From an uncultured Eubacteriales bacterium (GTDB lineage Bacteria > Bacillota > Clostridia > Oscillospirales > Acutalibacteraceae): DNA of 59,176 bases. Position numbers and translations under genes: made by a program. The notes under the pieces were generated by a model that made no database searches, was not told the origin of the DNA, and saw only the letters and a list, made by a program, of their open reading frames with translations. This document shows positions 52,292-59,176 of this stretch, piece by piece; the stretch's first letter is position 1; each line of letters starts with the position of its first letter. The DNA lies in assembly GCA_934643185.1 (NCBI GenBank), contig CAKUBN010000009.1, positions 1 to 59,176 of the forward strand, given 5' to 3'.

Positions 52292-53602
52292 TTACGCATT
52301 TTCGTGCGTCGTCACAGCGCCTTCTGCCATGCTCGTTTCCGTTTCCGGCTCCGACGTTGCCGTGGCTTCTGCGCCCTCCGCCGCTTTCGCTTCTGCGGAA
52401 TACAGCACCGTCAGCGTCTCCGCGTCCGCTTCGCCGGTCGCCGTAAGGCCGTTTGCTTCCTGGAACGCCTTCACAGCCTCCATCGTCACTTCGCCGTACA
52501 TGCCGGTGTATTCCACCGTCAGGTAGCCGAGCTCCGCAAGGCGCTGCTGCATCGCGAACACATCGTCGCCCTCCGTGCCGGATTCGATCGCCGTGTATTC
52601 CGGCGCGGGCGAGGGGCTCGCCGTCGCTTCCGCTTCCGAAAGCCCGGCGTCCAGCTCCAGCGCGGCGGAATTCTCCTCCGTCAGCTCCGGATACGCAAGA
52701 CCCATCATGTCGATGCACGCGTTGTACACCGTCTTGCCCTGCCAGTTCATGTAGTTCGGGTCCACGGCATACACGCGGCCGTTTTTCACTGCCGAAAGGT
52801 TCGCGTACTGCGTGTCCTGCAAGATCTGCCCGCGCTCCTCTTCCGAACAGAAGATCATCGTCGGGTCGCTCAGTCTCAAATCGTCAAATGTGAACGTGCC
52901 GCCCGTAAGGCCCTTAAAAATGTTCGTCAGGCCGATGTACGACATCATCACGCTGCCGAGCTCGTCACCCGTCACCGCAGAGCCGTTCACGTCCGAAATA
53001 TAGCACGCCGTCACCACGGTGTTGCTTTCCGGTGCCAAGCGCGAAAGGTCGTCGAGCGAAGAGAAGATCTTCTGCGCCGCCTTCACGCCCACGTTGTAGC
53101 CCGTAGAGCCGCCGTTTAAAGCCGTGCCCACCTGCGCGTATAAGCGCTCAAAGTCCTCGCGGTTTTTCGCGCGCGTCAAAAGGAGCACCGTAATGCCCGC
53201 ATTTTCAAGCGCCTGCTTTTCACCGTCGTCCATCGTCTCCGCCAGCACAAGGTCCACACCCGCCGTGGTGATCGCCTCCGTGTCCGTCGCAGAGATCTTC
53301 GGCAGCACCTGTAAATCGGGCTGCGTGCAGTCGTCGCTTGCAAGCGATAAGCTCGTCTCATACCCCATCGCCAGCACCACGTCCGCCAAACTGCCGGAGA
53401 GCACCGCCACCTTCTGGGGCTTTGCGTTTAAGGTCACTTCGTTCACGGTCACCGGGTATTCCTGCGAAACGGCGCCCGATTCAATATTCGCCGGCTGCGA
53501 GCACGCCGTCGCGCTGAGCGCCACCAAAACGCTCAAAACGACCGCCGCGGCGCAGCGCATCCATTTTTTCATATCCATAAGCATTTGCCGCAAAAGCGGC
53601 AT
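52292..53602 (-). CDS. substrate-binding lipoprotein fused to a peptidoglycan-binding domain
   Basis: About 436 residues. A lipoprotein signal ends in LSATACSQPAN (lipidated Cys). Residues about 50-310 form a BtuF/FhuD-like (PF01497-type) periplasmic-binding domain: KVAVLSGSLADVVLAMGYE, GVDLVLAETMDDGEKQALEN, SRLAPESNTVVTACY, LSDPTMIFCSEEERGQIL. An Ala/Ser/Pro/Glu linker leads to a PG_binding_1 domain (VFAMQQRLAELGYL ... GEVTMEAVKAFQEANGL) and an acidic Ala/Thr/Glu tail. No ABC permease or ATPase is nearby. Start codon uncertain: ATG 53602 follows GGAAAG; ATG 53578 is the alternative. Confidence 0.78.
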   Translation of the reverse strand: MPLLRQMLMDMKKWMRCAAAVVLSVLVALSATACSQPANIESGAVSQEYPVTVNEVTLNAKPQKVAVLSGSLADVVLAMGYETSLSLASDDCTQPDLQVLPKISATDTEAITTAGVDLVLAETMDDGEKQALENAGITVLLLTRAKNREDFERLYAQVGTALNGGSTGYNVGVKAAQKIFSSLDDLSRLAPESNTVVTACYISDVNGSAVTGDELGSVMMSYIGLTNIFKGLTGGTFTFDDLRLSDPTMIFCSEEERGQILQDTQYANLSAVKNGRVYAVDPNYMNWQGKTVYNACIDMMGLAYPELTEENSAALELDAGLSEAEATASPSPAPEYTAIESGTEGDDVFAMQQRLAELGYLTVEYTGMYGEVTMEAVKAFQEANGLTATGEADAETLTVLYSAEAKAAEGAEATATSEPETETSMAEGAVTTHENA

Positions 53603-53725
53603 CCTCACTTTCCGGAGCATATCCGCACAGCAGGGCCGCGCGAAAATAAGGGTCTAAACATCATAATACACAGTTATTGTAACCGCTCGGGCCCGTATAT
53701 GTCAACCTTTTTGCCAAAAAAACGC

Positions 53726-53754
53726 TTGACTTTTTCTCTCAAAACCGATAAAAT
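53726..53754 (+). promoter_or_regulatory. promoter ahead of the tRNA-Ser-like remnant
   Basis: TTGACT (53726-53731), 17 nt, TAAAAT (53749-53754). It lies about 40 nt before the tRNA-like remnant and 230 nt before the intact tRNA-Ser, with no terminator seen between, so it may still drive the intact tRNA. Confidence 0.6.
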
Positions 53755-53795
53755 AGTATGCGCAAAGCGTGTTTTTCCATGCTTTAACCAAATCT

Positions 53796-53842
53796 GGAGA
53801 CGTATCGAAGCGGTCATAACGGACATGACTCGAAATTCTCCG
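53796..53842 (+). pseudogene. 5' remnant of a second tRNA-Ser gene
   Basis: The segment opens with acceptor-like GGAGACG, TA, and a D-arm GAAGCGGTCATAACGG typical of Firmicutes tRNA-Ser, then ACTCGAAAT (53828-53836), identical to the anticodon-loop region of the intact tRNA-Ser at 54015-54023. After that tRNA similarity stops; TCTCCG follows, which could pair with GGAGA, so it may be an internally deleted gene. No anticodon stem, variable arm or normal T-arm is present. The 53843-53983 stretch holds no gene; a GTTCTCTCC direct repeat lies at about 53920-53941. Confidence 0.45.
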
Positions 53843-53983
53843 TAGCTTAGGCGGTTTCGTCCGCACAAAACCCTTGATTCATCGGGGTTTCAAAACATTA
53901 AAATCGAATATTTTTTCCTGTTCTCTCCTGTAGTTCTCTCCAAATCGTTTTCGAATGAGAAAACTACAGTTCAGAAAATACAC

Positions 53984-54071
53984 GGAGAGTTGTCCGAGAG
54001 GTCGAAGGTGCGACACTCGAAATGTCGTGTACAGAAATGTACCTAGGGTTCGAATCCCTAACTCTCCGCCA
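53984..54071 (+). tRNA. tRNA-Ser (anticodon CGA)
   Basis: 88 nt including encoded CCA. The acceptor GGAGAGT pairs with ACTCTCC, discriminator G. The anticodon stem CGACA/TGTCG encloses loop CTCGAAA with anticodon CGA at 54018-54020. The long variable arm contains GTAC/GTAC and the T-arm is TAGGG-TTCGAAT-CCCTA. The long variable arm and anticodon identify serine. The integrase gene begins just downstream, so this gene is the probable attachment site. Confidence 0.95.
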
Positions 54072-54074
54072 TCG

Positions 54075-54110
54075 AAAAAGCCTGTAATCAAGCCGATTTC
54101 AGGCTTTTTT
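54075..54110 (+). terminator. terminator after tRNA-Ser
   Basis: AAAAAGCCTG/CAGGCTTTTTT with a 15-nt loop, starting 4 nt after the CCA. Confidence 0.8.
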
Positions 54111-54165
54111 CTTTTTGCTTTTTTAAGAGCAAGTGGTCAGAGCCTACAACATTTTTTTGCACACC

Positions 54166-55365
54166 CTACTTTGTCGTATCGTTGCTCCATCTACTTGTGA
54201 ATCCCCCTGCTTCGGGTAATTGCAAACCGCTTTCCATCGCCTGCGCCGAAGTGATTTTTGCACTGTAATCCAAATGAGCATAAATATTTGCTGTTGTTGA
54301 AAAATCCGAGTGACCGAGCCATTCCTGAATATGCTTGAGAGGCACACCGTTTGCGAGTAGTAGTGATGCACAGCTATGACGAAGATCGTGGAATCGCATA
54401 CGGCGTAGTCCTTTCTTTTCGAGGATTTCAGGGAAACGTGTGGTCAGATAGTTAGCCTTCATTCTTTCGCCCATTTCATCTACGAATACGTAGCCGTCGT
54501 ATTGATAGTTGTAGCAATTGCCGCAGACCTTTTTGTTCAGCTCCTGCGCTTCCTTGACCTGCATAAAATATTCTTTGAAACTGCCGATCAGCGGAAGTGT
54601 TCTCAAACTTGACTTTGTCTTTGCAGATTCCTTTTCAATTTCCTGATACTTGCCGTCCAGATTGATAGAGGTTACGGTTCTCTTAATGGAAATCGTTCCT
54701 CGTTCAAAATCAATGGCATCCCATTTTAGTCCTAACACCTCACCACGGCGCAGTCCATAAAATGCTGCTACCAAAACGGGAAGTTCTAACTTTGTACCCT
54801 TGAGTGCTTCGAACATTTTCTGCGCTTCCTCTGCGGATAAGAATACCGGCTGAAAATCATTTTTCTTTGGTCGGTCAACTTTATCCGCCACGTTCTGAAT
54901 GATCATATCTGTTTTTACGGCATACTTAAGTGCAGAGTGGATAATTGCGTGGTAATGAATGACGGTGTTCGGTTTAACGACTTTGAGCTTTTCGGAATAG
55001 AAGCTTTGAACGTGCCTTGCTTCCAGTTCCCGAAGAGTCAGCTTCTTTTGACGGAAGTACGGCTCAATAGAGCTTTTAACAAGTCCCACGTATGAACTGT
55101 AAGTAGCGATTGCCAAACGTCCCTTTGCAATATCAAGCCATTCGAGCAGATAATCGGCGAACAGCATATCGGCACTTAGATCGCCTTCTTCGACGGGAAC
55201 GATAAACTCGCTTCGGATCTTTGAAAGTTCCACCTGAGCTTTGCGCTTGTTTCCCTTTTCGGGTAGTCCGAGGGGAACCCATTTCGTTTTTCTTTTTTCG
55301 CCGCTATTCCAACTGAGTACGGCGTAATAATAACCTTTTTTAATTTGCAGATGTCCTGCTACCAT
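54166..55365 (-). CDS. tyrosine recombinase (integrase) of an integrative element
   Basis: 399 residues. The N-terminal AP2-like arm-binding region has KKGYYYAVLSWNSGEKRKTK, a SAM-like core-binding domain spans about 60-170, and the C-terminal catalytic domain has the R-H-R-H-Y set: Arg in YGLRRGEVLGLKWD, HxxR in FHDLRHSCASLL, His in WLGHSDFSTT and Tyr in NIYAHLDY. This is a Tn916/phage-type integrase. The gene points toward the tRNA-Ser 95 bp away, the classical int/attL layout. Codon use and GC are visibly lower than in the flanking chromosome, consistent with transfer. Confidence 0.92.
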   Translation of the reverse strand: MVAGHLQIKKGYYYAVLSWNSGEKRKTKWVPLGLPEKGNKRKAQVELSKIRSEFIVPVEEGDLSADMLFADYLLEWLDIAKGRLAIATYSSYVGLVKSSIEPYFRQKKLTLRELEARHVQSFYSEKLKVVKPNTVIHYHAIIHSALKYAVKTDMIIQNVADKVDRPKKNDFQPVFLSAEEAQKMFEALKGTKLELPVLVAAFYGLRRGEVLGLKWDAIDFERGTISIKRTVTSINLDGKYQEIEKESAKTKSSLRTLPLIGSFKEYFMQVKEAQELNKKVCGNCYNYQYDGYVFVDEMGERMKANYLTTRFPEILEKKGLRRMRFHDLRHSCASLLLANGVPLKHIQEWLGHSDFSTTANIYAHLDYSAKITSAQAMESGLQLPEAGGFTSRWSNDTTK

Positions 55366-55403
55366 TTTATTTTCCTCCTAAAATTTAGATTAGCACGCAG
55401 AAC

Positions 55404-55453
55404 GAACTCCAAACCGACGGCACTATTATACCGCAGGTTCGGAGTTCTCTCCA
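55404..55453 (-). promoter_or_regulatory. int promoter wrapped in a 12-bp dyad
   Basis: Perfect TATAAT (55425-55430, minus strand) with a weak TGGAGA -35 (55448-55453, 17-nt spacer). Arms GAACTCCAAACC (55404-55415) and GGTTCGGAGTTC (55436-55447) are inverted with one mismatch and straddle the -10, so a repressor dyad or RNA hairpin is likely. The rest of 55366-55491 holds no gene. Confidence 0.5.
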
Positions 55454-55491
55454 TTGTGCGAATTGTTACGCCGCAAACACTTTGATTCGAA

Positions 55492-56409
55492 TCAGCGTGC
55501 GTCTCGGTTTCGATCTCGCTGTCGTTTCAAGAGTTCCAAACCTTTGACAATATCTTTTTTGATTTGCTCGTCGGTGTAATTGGGCGGAAAGTATTTTCGA
55601 AGGTCGTCACGCTTGAGCTTTATCTGCTCTTGCTGATTTGGTTTTTCCTCCGACATAATTTCATAAATCGCATTGCGGTCGAGCAAACCTTCTTGCGATA
55701 ATTTCTTGAGCCGTATGCTTTGTGCGTGAGACGGTGTGCAGTCGTTGAGGTTGATGGCATCTAACAATACAAGCTGTTCCGAATGCTCCAAGTAGGAGAT
55801 CTCCACAGCAGGACTGAAAGCGATTTTGTTTTCATCTACCATCGTGAGCAGTTCGGGAATCAGGTAGGTCAAGCGAATATATCGTAGCACTTGATTTTTA
55901 CTGTCACCGCTTTCAGCACCTATCTTTTCTACTGTCAGCAACTTCTCCCCAACTTGGGGAGAAGCTACACCTTGGTGATTTAATGCGTCTCGCTTCATCT
56001 TGTAAGCGAAGGCTTTTTCACTTGGCAGGATGGTTTCTCTTTGTAGATTGGCATCTACCATTGCAATTACCGCTTCGTCGTCAGACATCTCACGGACGAT
56101 GACGGGCATTGTTTCCAAACCCAACACCTGACACGCCGCAAGTCGTCTGTGTCCTGAGATCAGCTCGTAGCCGCCATCAGGCATCGGTCTGGCAAGCGCC
56201 GGAGTGATTGCGCCTACCTTGCGGATGCTTTCAATCATTCGCTCCATTTCCTCGTTGTTTAAGATTTTGAACGGATGGTCTTTGAAGGGATGAAGCTCGG
56301 CAAGAGGTATGTTTTGCACTTTCTCAAGCTTTGCATCGTCCCGCATTTCTTGTGTAGTAAAAATATCGTCATAAGACGGTAAAGTAAAATCCGATTTTCG
56401 TTTTGTCAT
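55492..56409 (-). CDS. ParB/Spo0J-family partition-like protein
   Basis: 305 residues. The ParB N-terminal domain has IPLAELHPFKDHPFKI, the CTP-binding-type GGYELISGHRRLAACQ motif, and VIAMVDANLQRETILPSEKA. A central HTH region has GESGDSKNQVLRYIRLTYL-like sequence, and a Lys-rich C-terminus follows. This ParB type is common on conjugative or mobilisable elements of Firmicutes, often without ParA; none is visible here. ATG 56409 has AAAGGAA upstream. It lies between the mob genes and int. Confidence 0.88.
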   Translation of the reverse strand: MTKRKSDFTLPSYDDIFTTQEMRDDAKLEKVQNIPLAELHPFKDHPFKILNNEEMERMIESIRKVGAITPALARPMPDGGYELISGHRRLAACQVLGLETMPVIVREMSDDEAVIAMVDANLQRETILPSEKAFAYKMKRDALNHQGVASPQVGEKLLTVEKIGAESGDSKNQVLRYIRLTYLIPELLTMVDENKIAFSPAVEISYLEHSEQLVLLDAINLNDCTPSHAQSIRLKKLSQEGLLDRNAIYEIMSEEKPNQQEQIKLKRDDLRKYFPPNYTDEQIKKDIVKGLELLKRQRDRNRDAR

Positions 56410-56426
56410 AGTTTTTCGTTCCTTTC

Positions 56427-56765
56427 TTATTTCCATTTGAGATTGCTTTGCTGTGGTCGCAGGAAGGTGGCTTCCACATCAGCTTGAAACTGATGCCAGC
56501 GCAAAGCTTCGGTTTTTAGCATCGGTGCATCAACAAATCCGAGTGCGTGTGCTTTCACCGCAAGCTGATTGATGTTGTTGCCGATGGCAGACAGTTTTCG
56601 CATCGCTTCATAGAAATTGCCGTCCGGTTTTTCTCTCGGCTCATAGCCACGGATCAGCAATCGAATCACCGCTGTTTCCGATATTCCTGCAAGCTCGGCT
56701 TTGCGTTTAAGCTCTGCAACCTCTTGGGGTGAGAGCCAAAACTGTTTTTTAATTCTTTTGTTCAT
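56427..56765 (-). CDS. MobC-like relaxosome protein
   Basis: 112 residues. The N-terminal ribbon-helix-helix-like segment is RIKKQFWLSPQEVAELKRKA with SETAVIRLLIRGYEP, then the MobC-type core FYEAMRKLSAIGNNINQLAVKA. Such proteins bind oriT and assist relaxase nicking. The relaxase usually encoded next to mobC is absent: the next gene downstream is parB. Upstream it borders a hairpin-rich 115-bp gap. Confidence 0.82.
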   Translation of the reverse strand: MNKRIKKQFWLSPQEVAELKRKAELAGISETAVIRLLIRGYEPREKPDGNFYEAMRKLSAIGNNINQLAVKAHALGFVDAPMLKTEALRWHQFQADVEATFLRPQQSNLKWK

Positions 56766-56782
56766 AATCGTTCCTTTCCGAG

Positions 56783-56868
56783 AGAGGTTTTAGGAGACTT
56801 CCTAACGAGTTTTACTGTTTGGGAGTACAAACAGTCTGCTCGCTACGATAGCGCAGCCTAAAACCTCT
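56783..56868. other. nested inverted-repeat region, candidate oriT
   Basis: Between the two mob genes an outer perfect 12-bp inverted repeat (AGAGGTTTTAGG 56783-56794 / CCTAAAACCTCT 56857-56868) encloses ACTGTTTG/CAAACAGT (56814-56835) and CGCTA/TAGCG (56841-56853). Inverted repeats next to mobC are typical of transfer origins; an RNA structure is the alternative. Confidence 0.4.
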
Positions 56869-56880
56869 GCTTCATTTTTC

Positions 56881-57141
56881 TTACTTTAGTAGGTCCTCTA
56901 TCACACTTAGCCGATAGAGGATTTCGCTTTTTTCAAGGGACTCAAGATCCTTTTTAAGCTGTCTTACCAGTCGAAAAGTCTTGTAGATTTTCTCATCGGT
57001 TGCGGCTTTTACGTTCTTTCCAAGCCCCAATCTTCTGAGGTATTCCGATAGCGAAAGTCCGCAGTAAAAAGCGCTTTCACTGAGCTTTTCTTTCTCGGCG
57101 GGTGTTACTCTTACGTTAATTCCTTGTGTTTTGCTTCTCAT
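56881..57141 (-). CDS. small mobilisation protein, MobC/RHH-like
   Basis: 86 residues. The ribbon-helix-helix-like N-terminus is INVRVTPAEKEKLSESAFYC with GLSLSEYLRRLGLGK, followed by a helical C-terminus. The pattern is that of small MobC-type plasmid mobilisation proteins or of antitoxin-like RHH regulators. ATG 57141 has AAAGGA upstream; three extra N-terminal codons are possible. Same direction as the neighbouring mobC-like gene. Confidence 0.68.
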   Translation of the reverse strand: MRSKTQGINVRVTPAEKEKLSESAFYCGLSLSEYLRRLGLGKNVKAATDEKIYKTFRLVRQLKKDLESLEKSEILYRLSVIEDLLK

Positions 57142-57197
57142 AAAAATCAAATCCTTTCTTTTGTTTGTGACGATAATGACGGTTGTGACGGTGTTTT

Positions 57198-58223
57198 TTA
57201 TATAGAGATATCGCCGTCATTTCCGTCACCGCCGTCATTCATTTCAAGCCGAATCAGGCGGCTTGTTCCTGTGCGTTTTGTTCGGTATTCAACGCCCTGC
57301 GGCATCAAAACCTCTGCCGAAAACCTCGCAAGAAGTTTTGTTACCACGTTCGCCGTGACTTCGGTTTCGTCCATTTCGGTAAGTAGCTGACTTGCTGTGC
57401 CTTGCCAAACTCTGCGCAAAGCTATGAATGAAACGAGCCGAAAAAGAAAGTCGGGAATCTCTTCTCGGTGAAGATCTTCGGCGTTCTTTCGCTCCACAAG
57501 CTCCCATAAATGAGTACCGTGATCGAATTTCAGGATAAGTTCCTGATACTCAATATCACGCCCCGTTGCAAGAAGCGTTCCCATTTCACTGGAACGACTG
57601 CGTTTCAAAATAAAGCTCGTGTCGGCGGCTCCCGTGATGCCTGTTGAGCCTGTAACCTCGTTAAACGGATCGTTGGCATCCTTCATTTTTCGAACGTGAT
57701 GAACTACAACTACCGCTATCCCGAATCTGTCCGAAATGGTTTTCAGCGCCGTGATATCGTCGTAATCTCCCGCATACATTCCGCTTTTGCCAAGTGTATT
57801 TCGTGAGTCACGCACCTTTTGAAAGGTGTCGATGATCACAAGCTTCGTGTTCGGAAAGTCGGTTAAATACTGCTCGATCTGCTGCTCCAAGCCGTTCCCG
57901 ATCTGATAACTTGTAGTGGCAATTCGGAGCTCGGCAGGGGCTTCATCCGTGAGCTGGTACAAGCGGTTTTGAATGCGAACGTGGGTGTCCTCTAAGCAGA
58001 GATACAGCACGTCGCACTTGTGGGTTTCAAATTCCCACACGGGATTTCCACGTGCCACTTGCATACCGAGCCACAGCATCAGCCAGCTTTTTCCGATCTT
58101 GCTTGCGCCCGATAACACACTCAGTCCTTGCGGTATCAAGCCTTCTACAACGAACAAAGTCTTGCGAAGCGGCGTGGATAACAAGGTGTCCGCATCAACG
58201 GTTCTTAATTTTTCAACCTGCAT
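57198..58223 (-). CDS. RepA-like AAA ATPase (KaiC/RecA-type helicase domain)
   Basis: 341 residues. Walker A is LSGASKIGKSWLMLWLG, Walker B LVIIDTFQKVRD, with VVVVHHVRK and TGSTGITGAADTSFILKR as further RecA-core motifs; this is the AAA_25/RepA hexameric-helicase-like family. A winged-helix-like C-terminus (TASQLLTEMDETEVTANVV) ends in an acidic Gly/Asp tail. Such genes act in replication of plasmids and mobile elements. ATG 58223 has AAGGAGGTG upstream and overlaps the HTH gene by 11 bp. Confidence 0.85.
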   Translation of the reverse strand: MQVEKLRTVDADTLLSTPLRKTLFVVEGLIPQGLSVLSGASKIGKSWLMLWLGMQVARGNPVWEFETHKCDVLYLCLEDTHVRIQNRLYQLTDEAPAELRIATTSYQIGNGLEQQIEQYLTDFPNTKLVIIDTFQKVRDSRNTLGKSGMYAGDYDDITALKTISDRFGIAVVVVHHVRKMKDANDPFNEVTGSTGITGAADTSFILKRSRSSEMGTLLATGRDIEYQELILKFDHGTHLWELVERKNAEDLHREEIPDFLFRLVSFIALRRVWQGTASQLLTEMDETEVTANVVTKLLARFSAEVLMPQGVEYRTKRTGTSRLIRLEMNDGGDGNDGDISI

Positions 58224-58443
58224 TTTTCTCACCTCCTTCCTCCATAACGTAGTTGATGACATTGACCTTCGGAATCTTAAAGGCATTTCCGATTTTGATG
58301 CCGGAGATATATCCGTCGTTGATAAGGTCGTATGCCAAGTGTCTGCTGATGCCCAGCATCTTCTGAAGCTGAGCAACGGTTACGATGTCCGGATAGTCCG
58401 GAAACATCATCTTGTAGAGTTCTCTTAACTCTGTTTTTCTCAT
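58213..58443 (-). CDS. excisionase/MerR-like helix-turn-helix protein
   Basis: 76 residues with a DNA-binding helix-turn-helix of the excisionase (HTH_17) type: VTVAQLQKMLGISRHLAYDL then INDGYISGIKIGNAFKIPK. It may control excision or the expression of the element's replication gene. ATG 58443 has GAAGGAGG. A longer in-frame extension upstream passes through hairpins and is not taken as coding. Confidence 0.8.
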   Translation of the reverse strand: MRKTELRELYKMMFPDYPDIVTVAQLQKMLGISRHLAYDLINDGYISGIKIGNAFKIPKVNVINYVMEEGGEKNAG

Positions 58444-58470
58444 ATCTTTTACCTCCTTCTGAGAAATTTT

Positions 58471-58538
58471 AGCCACACGGTTTGCGTGGCTATGTAAAGA
58501 GCTCGGTATAAGGAGAGGCAGTCTTATACCGTCTCCTG
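58471..58538 (-). promoter_or_regulatory. structured leader of the HTH-repA unit
   Basis: AGCCAC/GTGGCT hairpin (58471-58491) beside CGGTATAAG/CTTATACCG (58504-58531); an overlapping alternative stem AGGAGA/TCTCCT (58511-58516/58533-58538) excludes the second. Competing hairpins ahead of a ribosome site suggest attenuation, but no sensor is identifiable. Confidence 0.35.
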
Positions 58539-58599
58539 CCGTTCTTCCGAATGTAGTTCCTGCCCCTGTGTTTTCAGCGGCGTTTGCTCGCTCGCTCAT

Positions 58600-59176
58600 C
58601 ATAGGACTCCCGAAAAGTCGTATGACTTTTTGGGAAGAGGAGAAGCAATGTAGCGTTAAAGCTTTCGTGCTTGCACGGAAGCGATATAGCGAAATTTGCT
58701 TCGACGAGGTCGTGGCGTAGTATCACCATTCGGTAACGGGTATTCAATTGTCAAAGTTCAATAGAGCCCCTCAAGGAGTAGTCAGCGGGGTACGGGGTGA
58801 ATATAAATCGCTATTGCTTATTTCCCCCACTTACCAATTGGGAACTTTTTCGGAGTTTTAGCAAAAAACTTTTTGATGTCCCCACTTTTAATTGCTGACT
58901 TTTTTGAGAAGATGGACAAATAATTTTTTCTTTTCCGCTTGAAATTGGTGTGTTATCAGGGTTTTACCCCCTCACTAGTTCCGAATGGGGTCGGGGTATG
59001 TACACCCCCTATTTCGAAAAGAATTTTTCATCCGAAAACAAGAAACAGCCGAAAACCCTTTATTTACGGGGTTTTTCGGCTGAAAAAATATTTTGAAATT
59101 TTCGCAAATTGCAAGTTCAAGTTGGACACCCAGCGGTAGAAAATTGGTTTCATCTTAGCCCCAGTTTTGGTTGAAG
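58600..59176. other. gene-poor stretch inside the integrative element
   Basis: I see no convincing coding region here; the longest frames are short, with no ribosome sites. It holds several poly-T tracts, a GTCGTATGAC-type small palindrome near 58617, and a CAGCCGAAAAACCCC/GGGTTTTCGGCTG hairpin at 59046-59082 that on the minus strand is followed by TTTCTTG, so it may terminate a transcript entering from the right. Confidence 0.4.

Noticed and set aside
53796..53842. Functional tRNA at this position
   Set aside because: It lacks an anticodon stem partner, variable arm, T-arm and CCA end; listed only as a remnant.
58213..58602. 129-residue version of the excisionase-like protein starting at 58602
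   Set aside because: The extra N-terminus runs through hairpins and has no ribosome site, whereas ATG 58443 has GAAGGAGG at ideal distance.

Overview
The window looks like a chromosome segment of an anaerobic, spore-forming, moderately GC-rich Clostridia member, most likely Oscillospirales/Ruminococcaceae-like. The evidence is a spoIIAA-spoIIAB-sigF operon, Gram-positive ribosome binding sites (AGGAGG), sigma-A promoters with 17-nt spacers, many iron-sulfur enzymes, a 2-hydroxyacyl-CoA dehydratase-type activase, and no respiratory oxidase. The taxon is inferred from gene content only.

Layout. 1-8050: metA (acetyl type), a HAD hydrolase and a GNAT gene on +, then the forespore sigma operon, folC and valS on -. 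8300-14670 (+): a secreted NlpC/P60-SH3 protein, a CdaR/PucR-type regulator, and ftsE-ftsX-M23 peptidase, a division or cell-wall hydrolase module. 14760-21500: a pseudouridine synthase with a split ThrE-type exporter, tex, a second HAD hydrolase, a sugar isomerase-like TIM barrel and a small PQ-loop-like membrane protein.

21630-32816 (-) is the centrepiece: one apparent operon running mdh-hdrB-hdrC-hdrA-flxD-flxC-flxB-flxA-frdB-frdA-fumA-fumB. It encodes malate dehydrogenase, a complete heterodisulfide-reductase-like HdrABC, a complete FlxABCD NADH module, a soluble two-subunit fumarate reductase without membrane anchor, and both subunits of class I fumarase. Together these could take oxaloacetate to succinate. 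NADH oxidation at FlxA could be split by HdrA between ferredoxin and fumarate, which would make this an electron-bifurcating fumarate reductase.

33300-53600: a two-component system, a cytidylate-kinase-like protein, an ApbE/NusG-II pair, a SLOG protein, a Gx transporter, a two-gene 2-hydroxyacyl-CoA dehydratase/activase system, an ATPase, an MBL hydrolase, a PHP phosphoesterase, an ECF S component behind an attenuator-like leader, nagB, EamA and MATE transporters, and a substrate-binding lipoprotein fused to a peptidoglycan-binding domain. Seven intergenic copies of an unnamed multi-hairpin repeat (about 200-240 bp when full length) are scattered here. The stems differ in sequence between copies but keep perfect pairing.

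53700-59176: a tRNA-Ser-like remnant, an intact tRNA-Ser(CGA), and, directly beside it, the left end of an integrative element (integrase, ParB-like, two MobC-like proteins, RepA-like ATPase, excisionase-like HTH). The element continues beyond the right edge.
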